NCBI GenBank assembly: GCA_947184155.2
Contig: CAMXCT020000458.1
Span: 673,501 to 737,500 of the forward strand
Direction of reading: 5' to 3'
DNA: 64,000 nucleotides
DNA from: Cladocopium goreaui
Taxonomy: Eukaryota > Sar > Dinophyceae > Suessiales > Symbiodiniaceae
Shown: positions 32,685 through 44,385 of the stretch, in pieces
Layout: each line of letters begins with the position of its first letter
Numbering within the stretch: position 1 is the first letter of the stretch
Notes under the pieces: generated by a model
Seen by the model: only the letters and a program-made list of their open reading frames with translations
The model's database searches: none
What the model was told of the DNA's origin: nothing
Position numbers and translations under genes: made by a program

Positions 32685-34133
32685 ATGATGCTGTATGAAT
32701 GTGCATTCAGCCCCCAAAGTACAAAGTGTTGCAACTCTGTCTGCCGGAGACTCCCTAAACCAAGTGTGTTACAAGTTCAATCTTTGTTGGTCCTTTTTGG
32801 ATCAGGGCTGATTTGCCATTTGCTTGCACTGCGTCGGTTGGGCTTCCATATTGGATCCCTGGATGGTGGTTGAAGCGGCGTTTGATTTCTCCAACGTTTT
32901 TCAACATCATTTACAGAATTTGCCTTTTGTTGGAAGTGGCATGTGAAGTTCTTTGACGCTGTTTAATGTACATGTTAATCTTGTTCACATTTTCAGTTGG
33001 CAACCAGGCCCAACTATTTGGGATTCTCCTGTGGCAGGCCGCACGATCCTTTGGGCAGACCACGGTGGAACGTCCCAGCCTTTTCAAACCACACATACCG
33101 AGCGCGTATATTTATGTGACAAATTCACGCGGTGACATATGTCGACAAGATAATACATGCAGATGCTGTTCATGTATAGCTTGTACATACAGACCACGAC
33201 AAGAATTGAGTAGATCATGCGTGTAGCTGTTGCAGCAGCATGGATCAAAGGCCCAGAAGTTGGCGAGAAGCTCTTGGGCTTGTCTTGCTTGTGCCTGCGC
33301 AGTGTCAGGCAGAGTTTATGCCATGGCATGCACATCGGAATATCATGGAATATCAATGTGTATCAATACCTGCAACACACAGATATAGTACTGTAGATAT
33401 GCATACACTTCATATACGACATGCATATGTTTTTCAATATGAATGTGTGTGAGAGTTACATACATATAAATGCATGTATAGCTATTGTATACACACAACC
33501 TGTATGTGAGTATGTTCAACCTACCTATGTCTATTTGCATCATCAACTTTCCTAGGATAGCAACAATTCTGCAAGGATCCTTCTACACCGTTGTCGGTGT
33601 GTGGGTCGGTGTGGGTGTTCGGCACTTGAAACTTGTGGGCCTTACGAGAAGCATTCAAAATATTAAAAGGAATGGAGAGTAGCAACTGCAGAAAATCAAT
33701 ATGACTTTTCAATACTTTTCAATACATTTCAGCTTGCATGTTTCCAAGCATGCTGGATATAGACATGTCCCAAGTTGCAAACTCAAACGGCAGGCTGCAA
33801 CTCTCGTCGCTTGCGCGCACGAAGTGCTGTGGCCGTGTTCCTAGCTGGCCAGCAGTGTTGAAGCGCATAGGGTCTTAGAATGTCTTAGAAAGGTTCATCC
33901 TGGAAGATTTGCATGTTGCAGGACTGTTTGACTTAGGCGGCTTGCCATTTACTTCATCAGAACATGCAGAACATGCAACGCAATTAATTTTTGCCATTTT
34001 GTCATGCACAGAGCTCCATTCATACGTCCACTGTTTCTGTCTATGAGTCTATTGTCTTCCTTTTGTGCTAGTCAACTGATGTTTTTGTGGCCCGTTTAGT
34101 CGCTTGGCATTCGCACATATTCGCACGCTGCAG

Positions 34134-34523
34134 CATACGGCTCAAGCCATGCGTAGCGCAGAGCCAGCTGAAGAAGTGAAGGAGGTGAAGGATGCGAAGG
34201 AGGTGAAGGAAAAAGATGCAAAGGAGGTGAAGGAAGTGAAGGAAACAAAGGAGCCCAAGAAGGCGAACACTTCAAACACCATGCTGTTTGAGATAATTTT
34301 TGTATGTTTGATCTATTTAAAATGAAATGACAGCATCCCACAGCACGCCAAAAGGCATCGATATTCTCAACTAATTCAGGTGGTTCCATAGCTGTTCTTG
34401 CAGGCTCCCCTGCTCGAGAATGACCTCACCGCCCCAAAGCAGAAGCCTCCTGAGAAAAAGAAGGAAACAAAGCCTGCTCCGAAGAAGCAGGACTTCGACT
34501 TAGCGCTCATGCCATGGGGATAG
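34134..34523 (+). CDS. small Lys/Glu-rich protein, two exons
   Basis: Exon 34134-34301 follows acceptor cgctgcag and ends at donor gtatgt, 56 codons in phase 0, with an ATG at 34149. Exon 34404-34520 follows acceptor gttcttgcag, continues in phase 0 for 39 codons and stops at TAG 34521. From the ATG this gives about 90 residues. The first part is repeats of EVKEVKDAKEVKEK type; then ANTSNTMLFEIIF; the second exon is Lys/Pro-rich and ends DFDLALMPWG. The intron is 102 bp. Such strings are seen in disordered or coiled-coil linkers. It could be the 3' end of a larger gene with exons upstream. Function unknown. Confidence 0.5.
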
Positions 34524-35096
34524 CTTGGTTGCACCAACAGGGATGGGATTGCTCCAAACGAGCCGCCACAGGACCCCACTTTGACAGACGAGGCACCCGT
34601 ATTTTTGCGTTGCAACTTGCAACAACAAACCTGGTCAAACCATGTCAAACCCGTGGTCCTTTGGCTTCATAGATATGCTTCGTTCGATGACCGGTTGCTT
34701 CGGTATCAAGTGAATGTTGCCATCGTTTGCATGTCGAACGCGGGACAATAGCGGCCAATTGAACCAACTGAACCTGCATTGGCAATGGTGCCATTGAAAC
34801 TTGAAACGCTTCCGTGTCACTTGATCTTGGGCCAGCTGGCAGGTGGTGACTCAAATAGCACAAGCAAAATATGAGGCACAGACATCGTCTTGATTTCAGA
34901 CTGAGACGGACAAAGTGGTACTTTAGAGCTTGGCGCACATGGGTGAAGGTAGCACTTCATAATTCTGGCTAGACTGCCGGTTTCGAAACACAGTCCAGTT
35001 GGGTGACAGTTATGGGCCAACCAAAGAGAATCGCGAAAGTCACCTAAAGTTCTGAAGCAGCTAAACCCGGTTCCCTGATGCACTGAGCAATGTCAG

Positions 35097-35951
35097 AGGC
35101 ACAAGAAGACAAGCTGAAGGATGTGGCACGCCATTCCATGGCGCTGATCAGTTGCTCGGTAGCCAATGACCTGGAAAGGTTGAGATCCAAAAATATCCAA
35201 AGTCTTCCACCTTGCATTGCTGTGCATGCCAGATTCAACCTGCACGGCGCGCGCCGGACTGCATCATGACTTTCAGGAGACTTCAACAAGATGGATGAGC
35301 AGGATTTCTTTCGTAAGATCGCTGACATTCAGAACCTTTCTGGCAGCAATCAAACATTAATATACATTTGCAACATGATCAACATGTCGCCACTCCCCAA
35401 AACTTACACATGATTATTCGTTGTGCGTTGTTTTTGTTCTTAAGTTGATTTTCGCTCTAGCATGCTCTAGATACAGTAGCAGTAGCATATTACAGCTTGG
35501 ACGTTGAATGAGAAAATGCAGCTGGAACATTGCTGTCAGTTTTTCATGTTTTTCTGAAGTTTCTTTTCCAGATGAGCCCCCTTGCACAAGTGCAATGACT
35601 CAGGAGATGTTTGGTGAAGTACGAGATGCAATACATCCGGGCTTGGGAGATTGAAGAAAAACGTCGGCAACGCGAAATCGCTGACCTGGAAGCCATGCGT
35701 TCACGCTTCCAGAAGGCCTGAAACATACCAAAATTGTTTGTTGTTCGTGCATGGTGATTAATTACTCGGTTGAGAAATCTCGGACATACATGGACATACG
35801 CTAAAAGCAGAAACCGTTTGAATCTCAGATCTTCCCACCAATTGGGCTTCCATGCGGGACAAGCTATTATTTGCACCATTACTGTCATGAGGAAGGTGAA
35901 GCGGAAGAGAAACAATTAGAAGGGCAACGCGAAGTCTTGCAGAAGGCCCAG
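35097..35951 (+). CDS. multi-exon coiled-coil gene, partial
   Basis: Exons read from frame and splice sites: 35097-35158 (acceptor caatgtcag, donor gtagcc; AQEDKLKDVARHSMALISCS); a segment from 35277 (acceptor ctttcag; DFNKMDEQDFFRKIADIQN), whose phase does not fit its neighbour; 35604-35715 (acceptor gactcag; YEMQYIRAWEIEEKRRQRE then DLEAMRSRFQK) with a GC donor (gcctga); and 35892-35951 (acceptor catgag; EGEAEEKQLEGQREVLQKAQ) with donor gtaaag. The last two join in phase 0. If the GC donor is not used, the frame stops at TGA 35719. The heptad-like, charged text indicates a structural or scaffold coiled coil. Family not recognised. Confidence 0.5.
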
Positions 35952-36477
35952 GTAAAGCGAAAACGCTATGAGGGCCGCTTGGCTGCTTCGATTCATACCA
36001 TCAGCATCGTGGTTTGCAAAGAATGGAAAGACTCAGAAAGACTAAAAAACTGGGTTGTGAGATGACAAAGCAATGGCGCGAAGCGTGGGGAGAAACGGAG
36101 TGCAGTAGAAATCAAATCACATCAACACATTTCTTTGCAGAACTGCGACAATGAAGCATTTTGCACCTGTACTCTTGCTCACAGACACAGAGACGCAGAC
36201 TCGCAAACAGTTGCGAAAATTGATTAGGCTGGGGGTCTTCACAGATCGGCGAAGAGTAAGTCAAGTCAAGATAGTTCAATGAGGTTTGTTCTTGCACGGC
36301 TACCCGTTATATTATATTAATTTAATATACATAATATATACGTGTTATAGAATTGTTTCTCAACGTGCCACATCCGCATTCAGTTGCCAGAATACGACAA
36401 GCATACACTTTTTGTTGAACACACATATATATATATACACATTGAACACACGCGAATTCACATGTCAACTATATCGT

Positions 36478-36585
36478 GCAGCATGAGGATGATGACGATG
36501 GTGATGATGATGATGATAATGATGATGATGATGATGGTGATGATGGTGGTGATGATGATGATGACGACGACGACAACGAGGGCGA
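36478..36585. repeat. (GAT)n trinucleotide tract
   Basis: About 100 bp of gatgat with gac/ggt variants. One frame reads as poly-Asp, another as Met/Val-rich. It lies in a probable intron, so it is not called as coding. Confidence 0.85.
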
Positions 36586-37539
36586 TGCTCCTTTTTCCAC
36601 ACACACTCACCAACATATGAGCCCACACCAACATATTAGCGTGACACAGGGAAGGAACCATGAGGTTCATTTGGATCCAGAAATTAGATCCTGCTCCAGC
36701 AATACTGAGATGAAATAACAACAAAAACACGAACCGATGTGGGTTTTCCATGGTTTTCCCGCAAATTTGGGTCGCTTTCTATGGTTTGACGGTTTTGCCA
36801 TCAGCTGTCAGCTGTCAGGCTATGAAGCCTTGGCAGCCTCCGTGAACACCAAACGGCCGCAACATGATTCCAAGGCTAGGGCTATGAAGGGAAAACAGTG
36901 ACGTGTTTCAGGCTCATAGGTGGCCAAAGGTGACCGGCATGACCCCGTGGTTTCAGGAAAATCTATGAACATCTGGGAAAGAGGATGAAAGAGGAATGAT
37001 CAGATCTGATATGATTTGATTGTACCACTTTATATAGATTTGTTGAGATTGAGTTATTTCTTGGTGTTGGGATCTTGGTTTGGTTCTTTGCCACCGGATG
37101 TCAATGAGTCAAATGTAATTCCCATGCATTGCTTAACAGCTTTCGTTTTGGGCTGTAATGTTACAAAGATGGAACCTTCTCAGCGAATCCATTTTGTTTT
37201 TTGACTTCCTTGTCCACTGATAGCACAGACTCGAAGGTGCAGATAAACCCCGGTCTAGGCTTCAGTGCGCAGATGCAGAAGGGGTGTCGGACCTTCAAAT
37301 GTATGATGTATGTGTTATCTCTGTGCTTCTTGAACGCTGATTTTTGGATGGTTACCCGGCACAGGTGAACTCCTATGAAAGAATGATATATTTAAGATTT
37401 ATACATACGTGGAAGAATTTGGAGTACAACGACAGATTCTGTGCCTTCCCTTGCCTTCCTTACTTTATCTCTCACTCTTGCACCAGCTGCACCTGCTCTT
37501 CCACAGTCAGCTGTCAGCTGAGTCAGTTGAGCTCGACAG

Positions 37540-37638
37540 GAACTGATCCACAAGTTGACCTTGGAGCTTCAGAAGATGTCGCAGCAGCAGAAGCGCTTCA
37601 ATGAGATGTCACAGCTTCGCGATGAGCCGCTCGATGCA
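37540..37638 (+). CDS. probable internal exon, coiled coil
   Basis: Exactly 33 codons between acceptor gctcgacag and donor gttagt: ELIHKLTLELQKMSQQQKRF then NEMSQLRDEPLDA. Phase 0 at both ends. Strong heptad pattern. Likely the same gene as the exons at 35097-35951, but the intervening exons are not resolved. Confidence 0.55.
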
Positions 37639-39030
37639 GTTAGTCGATGTTAGTCGCCAGAATCCGCAGACATCAGACAATCTTGACTAATCTTGGAGGG
37701 ATGCGAAGGGATGCGAAACGGAAGTAAGTGGAACATATGTAAGTAAGTCAGAAGTAACATAAACAAATTTAATGGAACGTAATTAGTGGATATTAGTGGA
37801 ACTTTCCTTTTGATTTTTTGGGTGAGAGTGATTGCACACTGCTAATCTGAAGACTTTTGGTGTGTGGGTGTGCTGTTTGTTCCTGCTGCGTGTGCGTGTG
37901 TTTTTTGTGTCACAGATGGTCACAGACGTGTTTTAACATGTTTTAACGGTAGTACTTTTTCCCCGGGGATTGTTCTTTGATCTTGTGTGCCTCTTCGTTT
38001 TCCTGACACGATTGTTGGACTTGGTCTTGCGCTTGACTCCCGCAAGCAGCTTGCTTCGCTTTGTGTGGTTGTATGTAGTTGTTGCCGGAGATTGTAGCAA
38101 AGCCAAGCACGCCAAGCCAATCGAACCCTTGCATGCGAACTTTCACACAGAGACACAGATGCCTAGATTCTAGATGCGGAATCTGCGCGCGGAGAATCTG
38201 TGACACATGGTGCATGTCTCTCAAAGTGCCAGGCGGAGCCGAGTGCTTGCCAAAGCTGTTGAAGAGCTGGACAAGGAGATACACCATGAGACATCGTTTG
38301 AATCCATTTGATCCAGAAAGTATGCTTGATATTGCTTGATTCTGCTCATGCCATCCCCGATTATCCACGACGTTTCCGCACCGACTGGGTTGCGCATAGT
38401 TGATTGAGTCGCCAGATCATTGGTCTTGAAGAGAATGCCGCACAGACCTGGTCCAAACACATTGATGAGCCCAATTTTGAAAAAAATAGTTTTAAAGGTG
38501 AAACTATTTTATTATGAAGTCTTGAAATGCTTTTAAAATAGTTGAAGGGGGTTCAGGGTTACTGATGAGGCCACTTATTATATTATATTTGTTTGAAGAT
38601 GTTGAATTTTGTAGACTGCTGCCAGCATCTCTAAACATCTAAATGTAGCTGTGAGGACTTCCTGGCGGAGCAGGAATTCCGAGAAGAGAATTTTGGGCCG
38701 GACGAAACTGAGGCGACTTGACACCCGTTTCGTTTCGTCGGGTTCTTGCCAGGCTTCTTTGGGATCTTAGACAGACTTCAAAGATCTTGTAAGTGTGGGC
38801 TCCAAAATGACATTGGCTGATTATTGGCTGACATGTTCTTGTTCTTCATGGAGGCATCATCCAGGATGTGATTTTGCCGGCTTTGTTTGCTTATTCCTGA
38901 TTCGCTGCAACTACAACTTATAGCATGGGTTTTTGCTGGCATACCGTATTTGTGTCATTTTTTGTCAAATAGTAAATAGTAGTGCATGACTTTCTTCATA
39001 TGCTGTCTTATATCATCTGAATAGAAATTG

Positions 39031-39110
39031 CGCAGTGATGCAAATTGATGCAAAGGGATGCAAAGGGTGATTTCATCAGATGTTTTCAGAATGTTTCAGA
39101 TCGTTCCAGC
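39031..39110. repeat. two adjacent 10-bp tandem arrays
   Basis: 39034-39063: gatgcaaatt, gatgcaaagg, gatgcaaagg. 39071-39110: tttcatcaga, tgttttcaga, atgtttcaga, tcgttccagc. Seven decamers of two families lie side by side, just upstream of the terminal exon at 39145. Confidence 0.85.
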
Positions 39111-39144
39111 GCTGTTTTCCTCCCCAGCATGGCTGTGATTGCAG

Positions 39145-39216
39145 CAGGCCATTGACAACGGCAACGGAATTGTGTGTGAGCAGCCGAACGGAGAACTTGT
39201 GGAACTGGTGTCCTGA
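39145..39216 (+). CDS. probable terminal exon
   Basis: Acceptor gctgtgattgcag, then QAIDNGNGIVCEQPNGELVE and LVS, ending at TGA 39214-39216. The stop shortly after good coding text suggests the 3' end of a gene whose other exons lie upstream. Function unknown. Confidence 0.5.
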   Translation, partial: QAIDNGNGIVCEQPNGELVELVS

Positions 39217-39690
39217 GCATGCTACTATGACAAAATATATATATATACCACAATAACATATGATACCATATGATAAATGAGTCCTTTGTGATACTATAGA
39301 TGGAAGACAGGTTTATTCTTTGCATGGCGCATGGTACTAAAGATTGTATGCCACAAGCAGAAGAAGGCTCCCAGTGTTGCGATTGACTGCCATAGCTCAG
39401 AGACTCAGGAAAATCCTGAGTTGACAATGTGCCAAACCTGAAGGAATCTGAAGGGAAACTCATGTTGAGGGCTTGTGAAAACATGGAGCCAATGGGAGAG
39501 GGCGTGGTCGATGTTTTCCTTTGCAGCCAAGTTTTTGCAGATGAGATATAAAATGAATTAAAATGATATAAAGGACTTTGCTCGAACTTTCGCACACATT
39601 TGAGTGATGTTGTACCACAGAACCTAAGGCAAGAGATGGTGAGATTGGACTACAGGCAATGCGGTCCCATCATGTCTTAACCAGAAAACG

Positions 39691-39780
39691 GCATGGGACG
39701 GCATGGGACGTCGGTAGGTGACTCATGAGATTCGTATCACTGCTAGACTGCTGGACACTGCTGGACACTGCTGGACACTG
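39691..39780. repeat. 10-bp tandem repeats
   Basis: gcatgggacg twice (39691-39710) and ctggacactg three times (39751-39780), preceded by the partial copy tgctagactg. Confidence 0.9.
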
Positions 39781-40467
39781 GAGATATCGGAGATATGGAA
39801 TATGTTGGGGCAATGCGGCAATGAAACATATTGAACACACAGCGGGTCTAAGTAGGTGCAGTTGAAAGCCTTGCCCACAGCCACACAAAAGGGAACAAGG
39901 CCTTGCACAATTTTGAGTGTGAGTAGCAGATGCACAGACCCAAGAATCACCCAAGTCAAGTAACATCAAGTAACTACGGAAGTAACTAGTTAGCGAAAAA
40001 GCTCAAAACCAAATGATCCAAATGACAGCTCAAGGTAGCAGCCCCTCCAGTCACCAGTGAGGCTGGAGATGGCTGGAGCAGAAAGCCATGTCAGTCTCTT
40101 TCTGCGTGTTTAGCCACCGGCATCGATGTCTAGAGACTATGATAGACTACGTCTATGCGAATTACATGAGAGAGAGGTCGTTGCATGTAGCTGCAGCTGC
40201 CAACATCATATCTTTGGCAAGTCGGCAACTGCGATTTCGCGACTTTCGTTAGATACTGCATTTCTTGATATTCCTTGCTTGCCATATATGTACGTACATA
40301 TATGGGAGCCGTCCAAAAACACCAGAAAGGTTTTTAGTAAAGGACCTATTCTCGCATTTTTCCCATGGTCTAAAACCTGCATCGCGCAAGTTTCGCGCAA
40401 GGGCGGCCCAAGGTACGCGCAAGTACTATTGTTATCATTATTACAAGTACTATTTTTAGTTAACATT

Positions 40468-40473
40468 TTGATT

Positions 40474-40510
<37 letters not shown>

Positions 40511-40690
40511 CCACTACTACCACTACTACCACTACTACTACCACTACTACTACTACTACTACATTACCACTACTATTACTACTACTACTACTACTAGAAC
40601 AACAACAACAACTAATACTACTACTACTACTACTCCTACAATTACTCCTACTACTACTGATACTACTACTACTACTACTACTACTACTAC
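40468..40690. repeat. (ACT)n trinucleotide array
   Basis: About 220 bp of act with interspersed acg, acc and aac triplets. It gives long spurious Thr- and Leu-rich frames on both strands. Confidence 0.92.
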
Positions 40691-40776
40691 CGTATCTGAT
40701 TTAGATCTTAAATATTAATATCTCGAGTTGATAAACATAGATAACCAGGGTGGTAAATAGGCCATCCAAAGAAAAA

Positions 40777-41997
40777 GGAGCAGATAGATAGATAGATAGA
40801 TGAATAGATAGATAGATAGATAGAGATAAAGCAGCCAACGCGGTCCGGAAGACATGCAGCAGCAGTCCGGAGATGGTGAGCAGGAAGGTGTTTCAGAGTG
40901 GTTTCAGACCTCTTTTGGGCTTGTTTTTTGGGTACCCCCAGCTTTGGGAGATGAAAAAAGAAAGAGAAAAGGTAGAGAAAGAGAAAGAGAGAGAAAGAGA
41001 GACAGAGAGAGGAAGAGGGAAAGAGAGAGAGAGAGAGAGAGGAAGATGGAAGATGGAGACAAACAGAAGGCGAGAGAGAGAGAGAGAGACAGAGAGAGGA
41101 AGAGGGAGAGGAGAGAGAGAGCGTTGTAAATGGTGAGCAGCGGGGTGTTTCAGAGTGGTTTCAGACCTCTTTTTGTCCGTAGGCTACCTCAGCTTTGGAG
41201 AAAAAACAGGAAAAAACGGGAAAAGAAAGAAGAGAAGGGAGAAAGAGAGGAGAGACCAAGCAAGCACCCAAAACGTACTCTAATTGTAGCCATTGTGGTC
41301 CGGAAAGACCTGCAGCGGTCCGGAAAAGCAAGCACCCAAAACGTACTCTAATTGTAGCCATTGTGGTCCGGAAAGACCTGCAGCGGTCCGGAAAAGCAAG
41401 CACCCAAAACGTACTCTAATCGTAGCGATTGCGGTCCGGAAAGCCATGCAGCGGTCCGGAAAAGCGAGCACCCAAAACGCACTCTAATTGTAGACATTGC
41501 GGTCCGGAAAGATGAGTACGTTTTGGGTGCTTGCTTGTCCGGACCGCTGCTCATCTTTCCGGACCGCAATGTCTACAATTAGAGTGCGTTTTGGGTGCTC
41601 GCTTTTCCGGACCGCTGCATGCCTTTCCGGACCGCAATCGCTACGATTAGAGTACGTTTTGGGTGCTTGCTTTTCCGGACCGTCGCACGTCTTTCCGGAC
41701 CGCATGTGTTTCAAGTACAATCTGTTTTGAGCCCCTTCTTTTGGATGTCTTAAGAACTAGGTAGCCCCATAACCGCCCCCAAAAGAGGTCTGAAACCAGT
41801 TCGACACATCTTCCTGCTCACCGTCTCAAGACTTCTTCTTTCTCTCTGTCTCTTTCTTCCTTCTCTTCTTTCTTTTCCCGTTCTTTCCTGTTTTTTCTCC
41901 AAAGCTGAGGTAGCCTACGGACAAAAAGAGGTCTGAAACCACTCTGAAACACCCCGCTGCTCACCATTTACAACGCTCTCTCTCTTTCCTCTCCCTC

Positions 41998-42035
<38 letters not shown>

Positions 42036-42328
42036 CTTCTGTTTGTCTCCATCTTCCATCTTCCTCTCTCTCCCTCTCTCTCTCTCTCTCTATCTCTTTC
42101 CCTCTTCCTCTCTCTGTCTCTCTCTCTCTTTCTCTACCTTTTCTCTTTCTTTTTTCATCTCCCAAAGCTGGGGGTACCCAAAAAACAAGCCCAAAAGAGG
42201 TCTGAAACCACTCTGAAACACCTTCCTGCTCACCATCTCCGGACTGCTGCTGCATGTCTTCCGGACCGTGTTGGCTGCTTTATCTCTATCTATCTATCTA
42301 TCTATTTATCTATCTATCTATCTGCTCT
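40777..42328. mobile_element. large fold-back (palindromic) element
   Basis: Two arms of ~740-780 bp in inverted orientation around a ~35-bp spacer (41516-41550). Reading inward, each arm has: gata/tatc microsatellite; agataaagcagccaacgcgg; aacatgcagcagcagtccgg-type sequence; a block with tttcagagtggtttcagacc; tttgggtacccccagctttg; long GA (left) or CT (right) tracts; a second copy of the tttcagagtgg block with taggctacctcagctttgg; then 68-bp repeats (caagcacccaaaacgtactc) rich in tccgga. The left arm has about four 68-bp units (41260, 41328, 41396, 41464). The right arm has a ~130-bp insertion (41701-41835) with a diverged third block. No coding capacity was found. Arm differences argue against a simple assembly mirror artefact. 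Confidence 0.85.
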
Positions 42329-42473
42329 TTAAATGTATTTCCTTGTATGTTGTGTTCAAGTCTTTTCTGTCTGTAAATTGTTCTTTTCATCAAGGTCAGC
42401 TAGACCCCCCGAAGGGGTCTGAAACCACTCTGAAACCGCTCTGAAACCACAGAAGTTCAACACGTACAGAGCT

Positions 42474-43397
42474 ACTTCCCGGTACTACTTCCCAGTACTA
42501 CTGTGTTTACAAAGCTTGCACAAAGCACTTCCCAGTACTACTGTGTACTACAAAGCTTGCACAAAGCACTTCCCAGTACTACTTTGTACTACAAAGCTTG
42601 CACAAAGCACTTCCCAGTACTACTTTGTACTACAAAGCTTGCACAAACTACTTCCCAGTACTACTTTGTTACTACAAAGCTTGCACAAAACACTTCCCAG
42701 TACTACTTTGTACTACAAAGCTTGCACAAAGCACTTCCCAGTACTACTTTGTACTACAAAGCTTGCACAAACTACTTCCCAGTACTACTTTGTACTACAT
42801 GGCTTGCACAAACTACTTCCCAGTACTACTTTGCACTACAAAGCTTGCACAAAGCACTTCCCAGTACTACTGTGTACTACAAAGCTTGCACAAACTACTT
42901 CCCAGTACTACTGTGTACTACAAAGCTTGCACAAAGCACTTCCCAGTACTACTGTGTACTACAAAGCTTGCACAAACCACTTCCCAGTACTACTGTGTAC
43001 TACAAAGCTTGCACAAACCACTTCCCAGTACTACTGTGTACTACAAAGCTTGCACAAAGCACTTCCCAGTACTACTTTGTACTACAAAGCTTGCACAAAC
43101 TACTTCCCAGTACTACTGTGTACTACAAAGCTTGCACAAACTACTTCCCAGTACTACTTTGCACTACAAAGCTTGCACAAACTACTTCCCAGCACTACTT
43201 TGTACTACATGGCTTGCACAAACTACTTCCCAGTACTACTGTGTACTACAAAGCTTGCACAAACTACTTCCCAGTACTACTTTGCACTACAAAGCTTGCA
43301 CAAACTACTTCCCAATACTTTGTACTACAAAGCTTGCACAAACTACTTCCCAGTACTACTGTGTACTACAAAGCTTGCGCAAACTACTTCCCAGTAC
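42474..43397. repeat. 41-bp minisatellite, about 22 copies
   Basis: The unit begins acttcccagtactacttt and continues gtactacaaagcttgcaca plus a short variable end. I count 22 occurrences of gcttgcaca/gcttgcgca. Variants: gcac, ctac or ccac before ttcccag; tgtg or tttg after the actac; catggc for caaagc in two units (about 42799 and 43209); one unit is shorter (43313). As 41 is not a multiple of 3 and the unit has no stop in any plus frame, three ~270-300-codon frames run through it. No gene is called. Confidence 0.95.
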
Positions 43398-43784
43398 GAA
43401 ATACTAAGTGAATACTAAATATTTAACATTCGAAAACAAGTACGAGAATAATGATGAAAAACAAGTGAAATGATGAAAGTGATCCGGGAGTGTGGTCGCG
43501 CAAGAAACGCGCAAGGTTGGCGCAAGCTCGGCCCAAGAGGCCTTTGTGGGAACAGTAATTTAGGACAACCCCCATATATATATATATATATTTTTTTTAA
43601 ATTACACATATATTTGTATGATTTGTATGTTTGTTTTACACTTGTTAGGTGGCTACCTCACCCTACGAGGAAGAGCCTGGTTTCCAGGAGATCAACCAGT
43701 GCTATTTTTCCCCATCGGCAGTCTCTTGCATTCTGCTGCCCAAGCAGTAAAAAATCAAACCCAAGCACTGGCCAGTTTTTCCAG
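43398..43784. other. stretch between minisatellite and Deg gene region
   Basis: Contains cgcgcaagaaacgcgcaagg at 43497, matching a similar block at 40384 on the far side of the repeat cluster, a (ta)n run at 43576-43592, and no supported gene. The Deg-region exons start at about 43785. Confidence 0.5.
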
Positions 43785-43852
43785 GAAGCAGTGGGGGATG
43801 TGGAGTTTGCGGACAGTGTTGAGGCCAGGATGCTGCGAACTCGCGAGATCTT
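43785..43852 (+). CDS. probable exon upstream of the Deg protease exons
   Basis: Acceptor gccagtttttccag, then EAVGDVEFADSVEARMLRTR and EILQ. The donor is uncertain; the frame stays open to ~43950. It could be the N-terminal region of the HtrA/Deg gene that follows, or a separate gene. Confidence 0.4.
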
Positions 43853-44385
43853 GCAACCTACATCAACCTACACATTCCAATTACAACACTTACAACACAC
43901 AACACGTTTGGAAGAAGACGAGACGCAAAAGCTCAGGTGGGAGCGGCGGTGGTGAAGATTTTTGTTACAAGACAACGCCCAGCTCTAGTGGTTCCATGGC
44001 AGTCTGGAGCTCAAACAGCCCACTTTGCGCCAAGTGCATGCGATGCAGTTTCCACATGTTTCCACTATGTTACGCCTTGGCCTGGAACTTTGGCAGACGT
44101 AGTGGTATGACAAGGAAGACATTGGTGAGAGAGATGTCAACTGTTTTCTTTGCCCTCTGAGGACTCAGCAGGCTCAGAGTACGAGATGACTCCCTGTGTG
44201 ATTTAGCTGACTGCTTCTGCATTAGCATGGAAATTTGTTTGCTTGTAGATCCGGAAGACGCATGCTGAGAAACCAATTGATGTGAGATAGAGCATGTTTT
44301 TTCCTTTCTCTCTTTCTCTCTTTACCTCTCTTTATCTCTCTCTCTCTCTGTTTCTCTCTTTCTCTCGACTCTCGCAACTCTGCAG

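Larger units (their letters stand above)
28427..34133. other. intronic or intergenic DNA between small exons
   Basis: Apart from the exons at 30586 and possibly 32631, no gene is supported. A coding-like segment near 29150-29230 reads well in two different frames, so neither is called. A short segment near 31758 (GVKAVDENLKKHLLEQN) is plausible but lacks clear splice sites. (ta)n tracts lie at 29305 and 29635-29685; 10-bp tandem duplications occur at 31558, 32351, 32465, 32680, 33341, 33704 (three copies) and 33871. Confidence 0.4.

Noticed and set aside
36476..36718. Poly-Asp ORF
   Set aside because: Driven by the (GAT)n tract in a probable intron; flanking splice sites were not convincing.
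38220..38325. Exon-like segment
   Set aside because: Two frames look protein-like and acceptor choice is ambiguous; left uncalled.
40126..40704. 192-codon Thr/Leu-rich ORF
   Set aside because: Mostly the (ACT)n array.
41258..41720. Regular 68-bp repeats resembling a CRISPR array
   Set aside because: Whole units are repeated, not short repeats with unique spacers; the context is eukaryotic and part of a palindrome.
42503..43418. Three overlapping ~300-codon ORFs
   Set aside because: Generated by the 41-bp repeat; no evidence of expression and no initiation or splice context.
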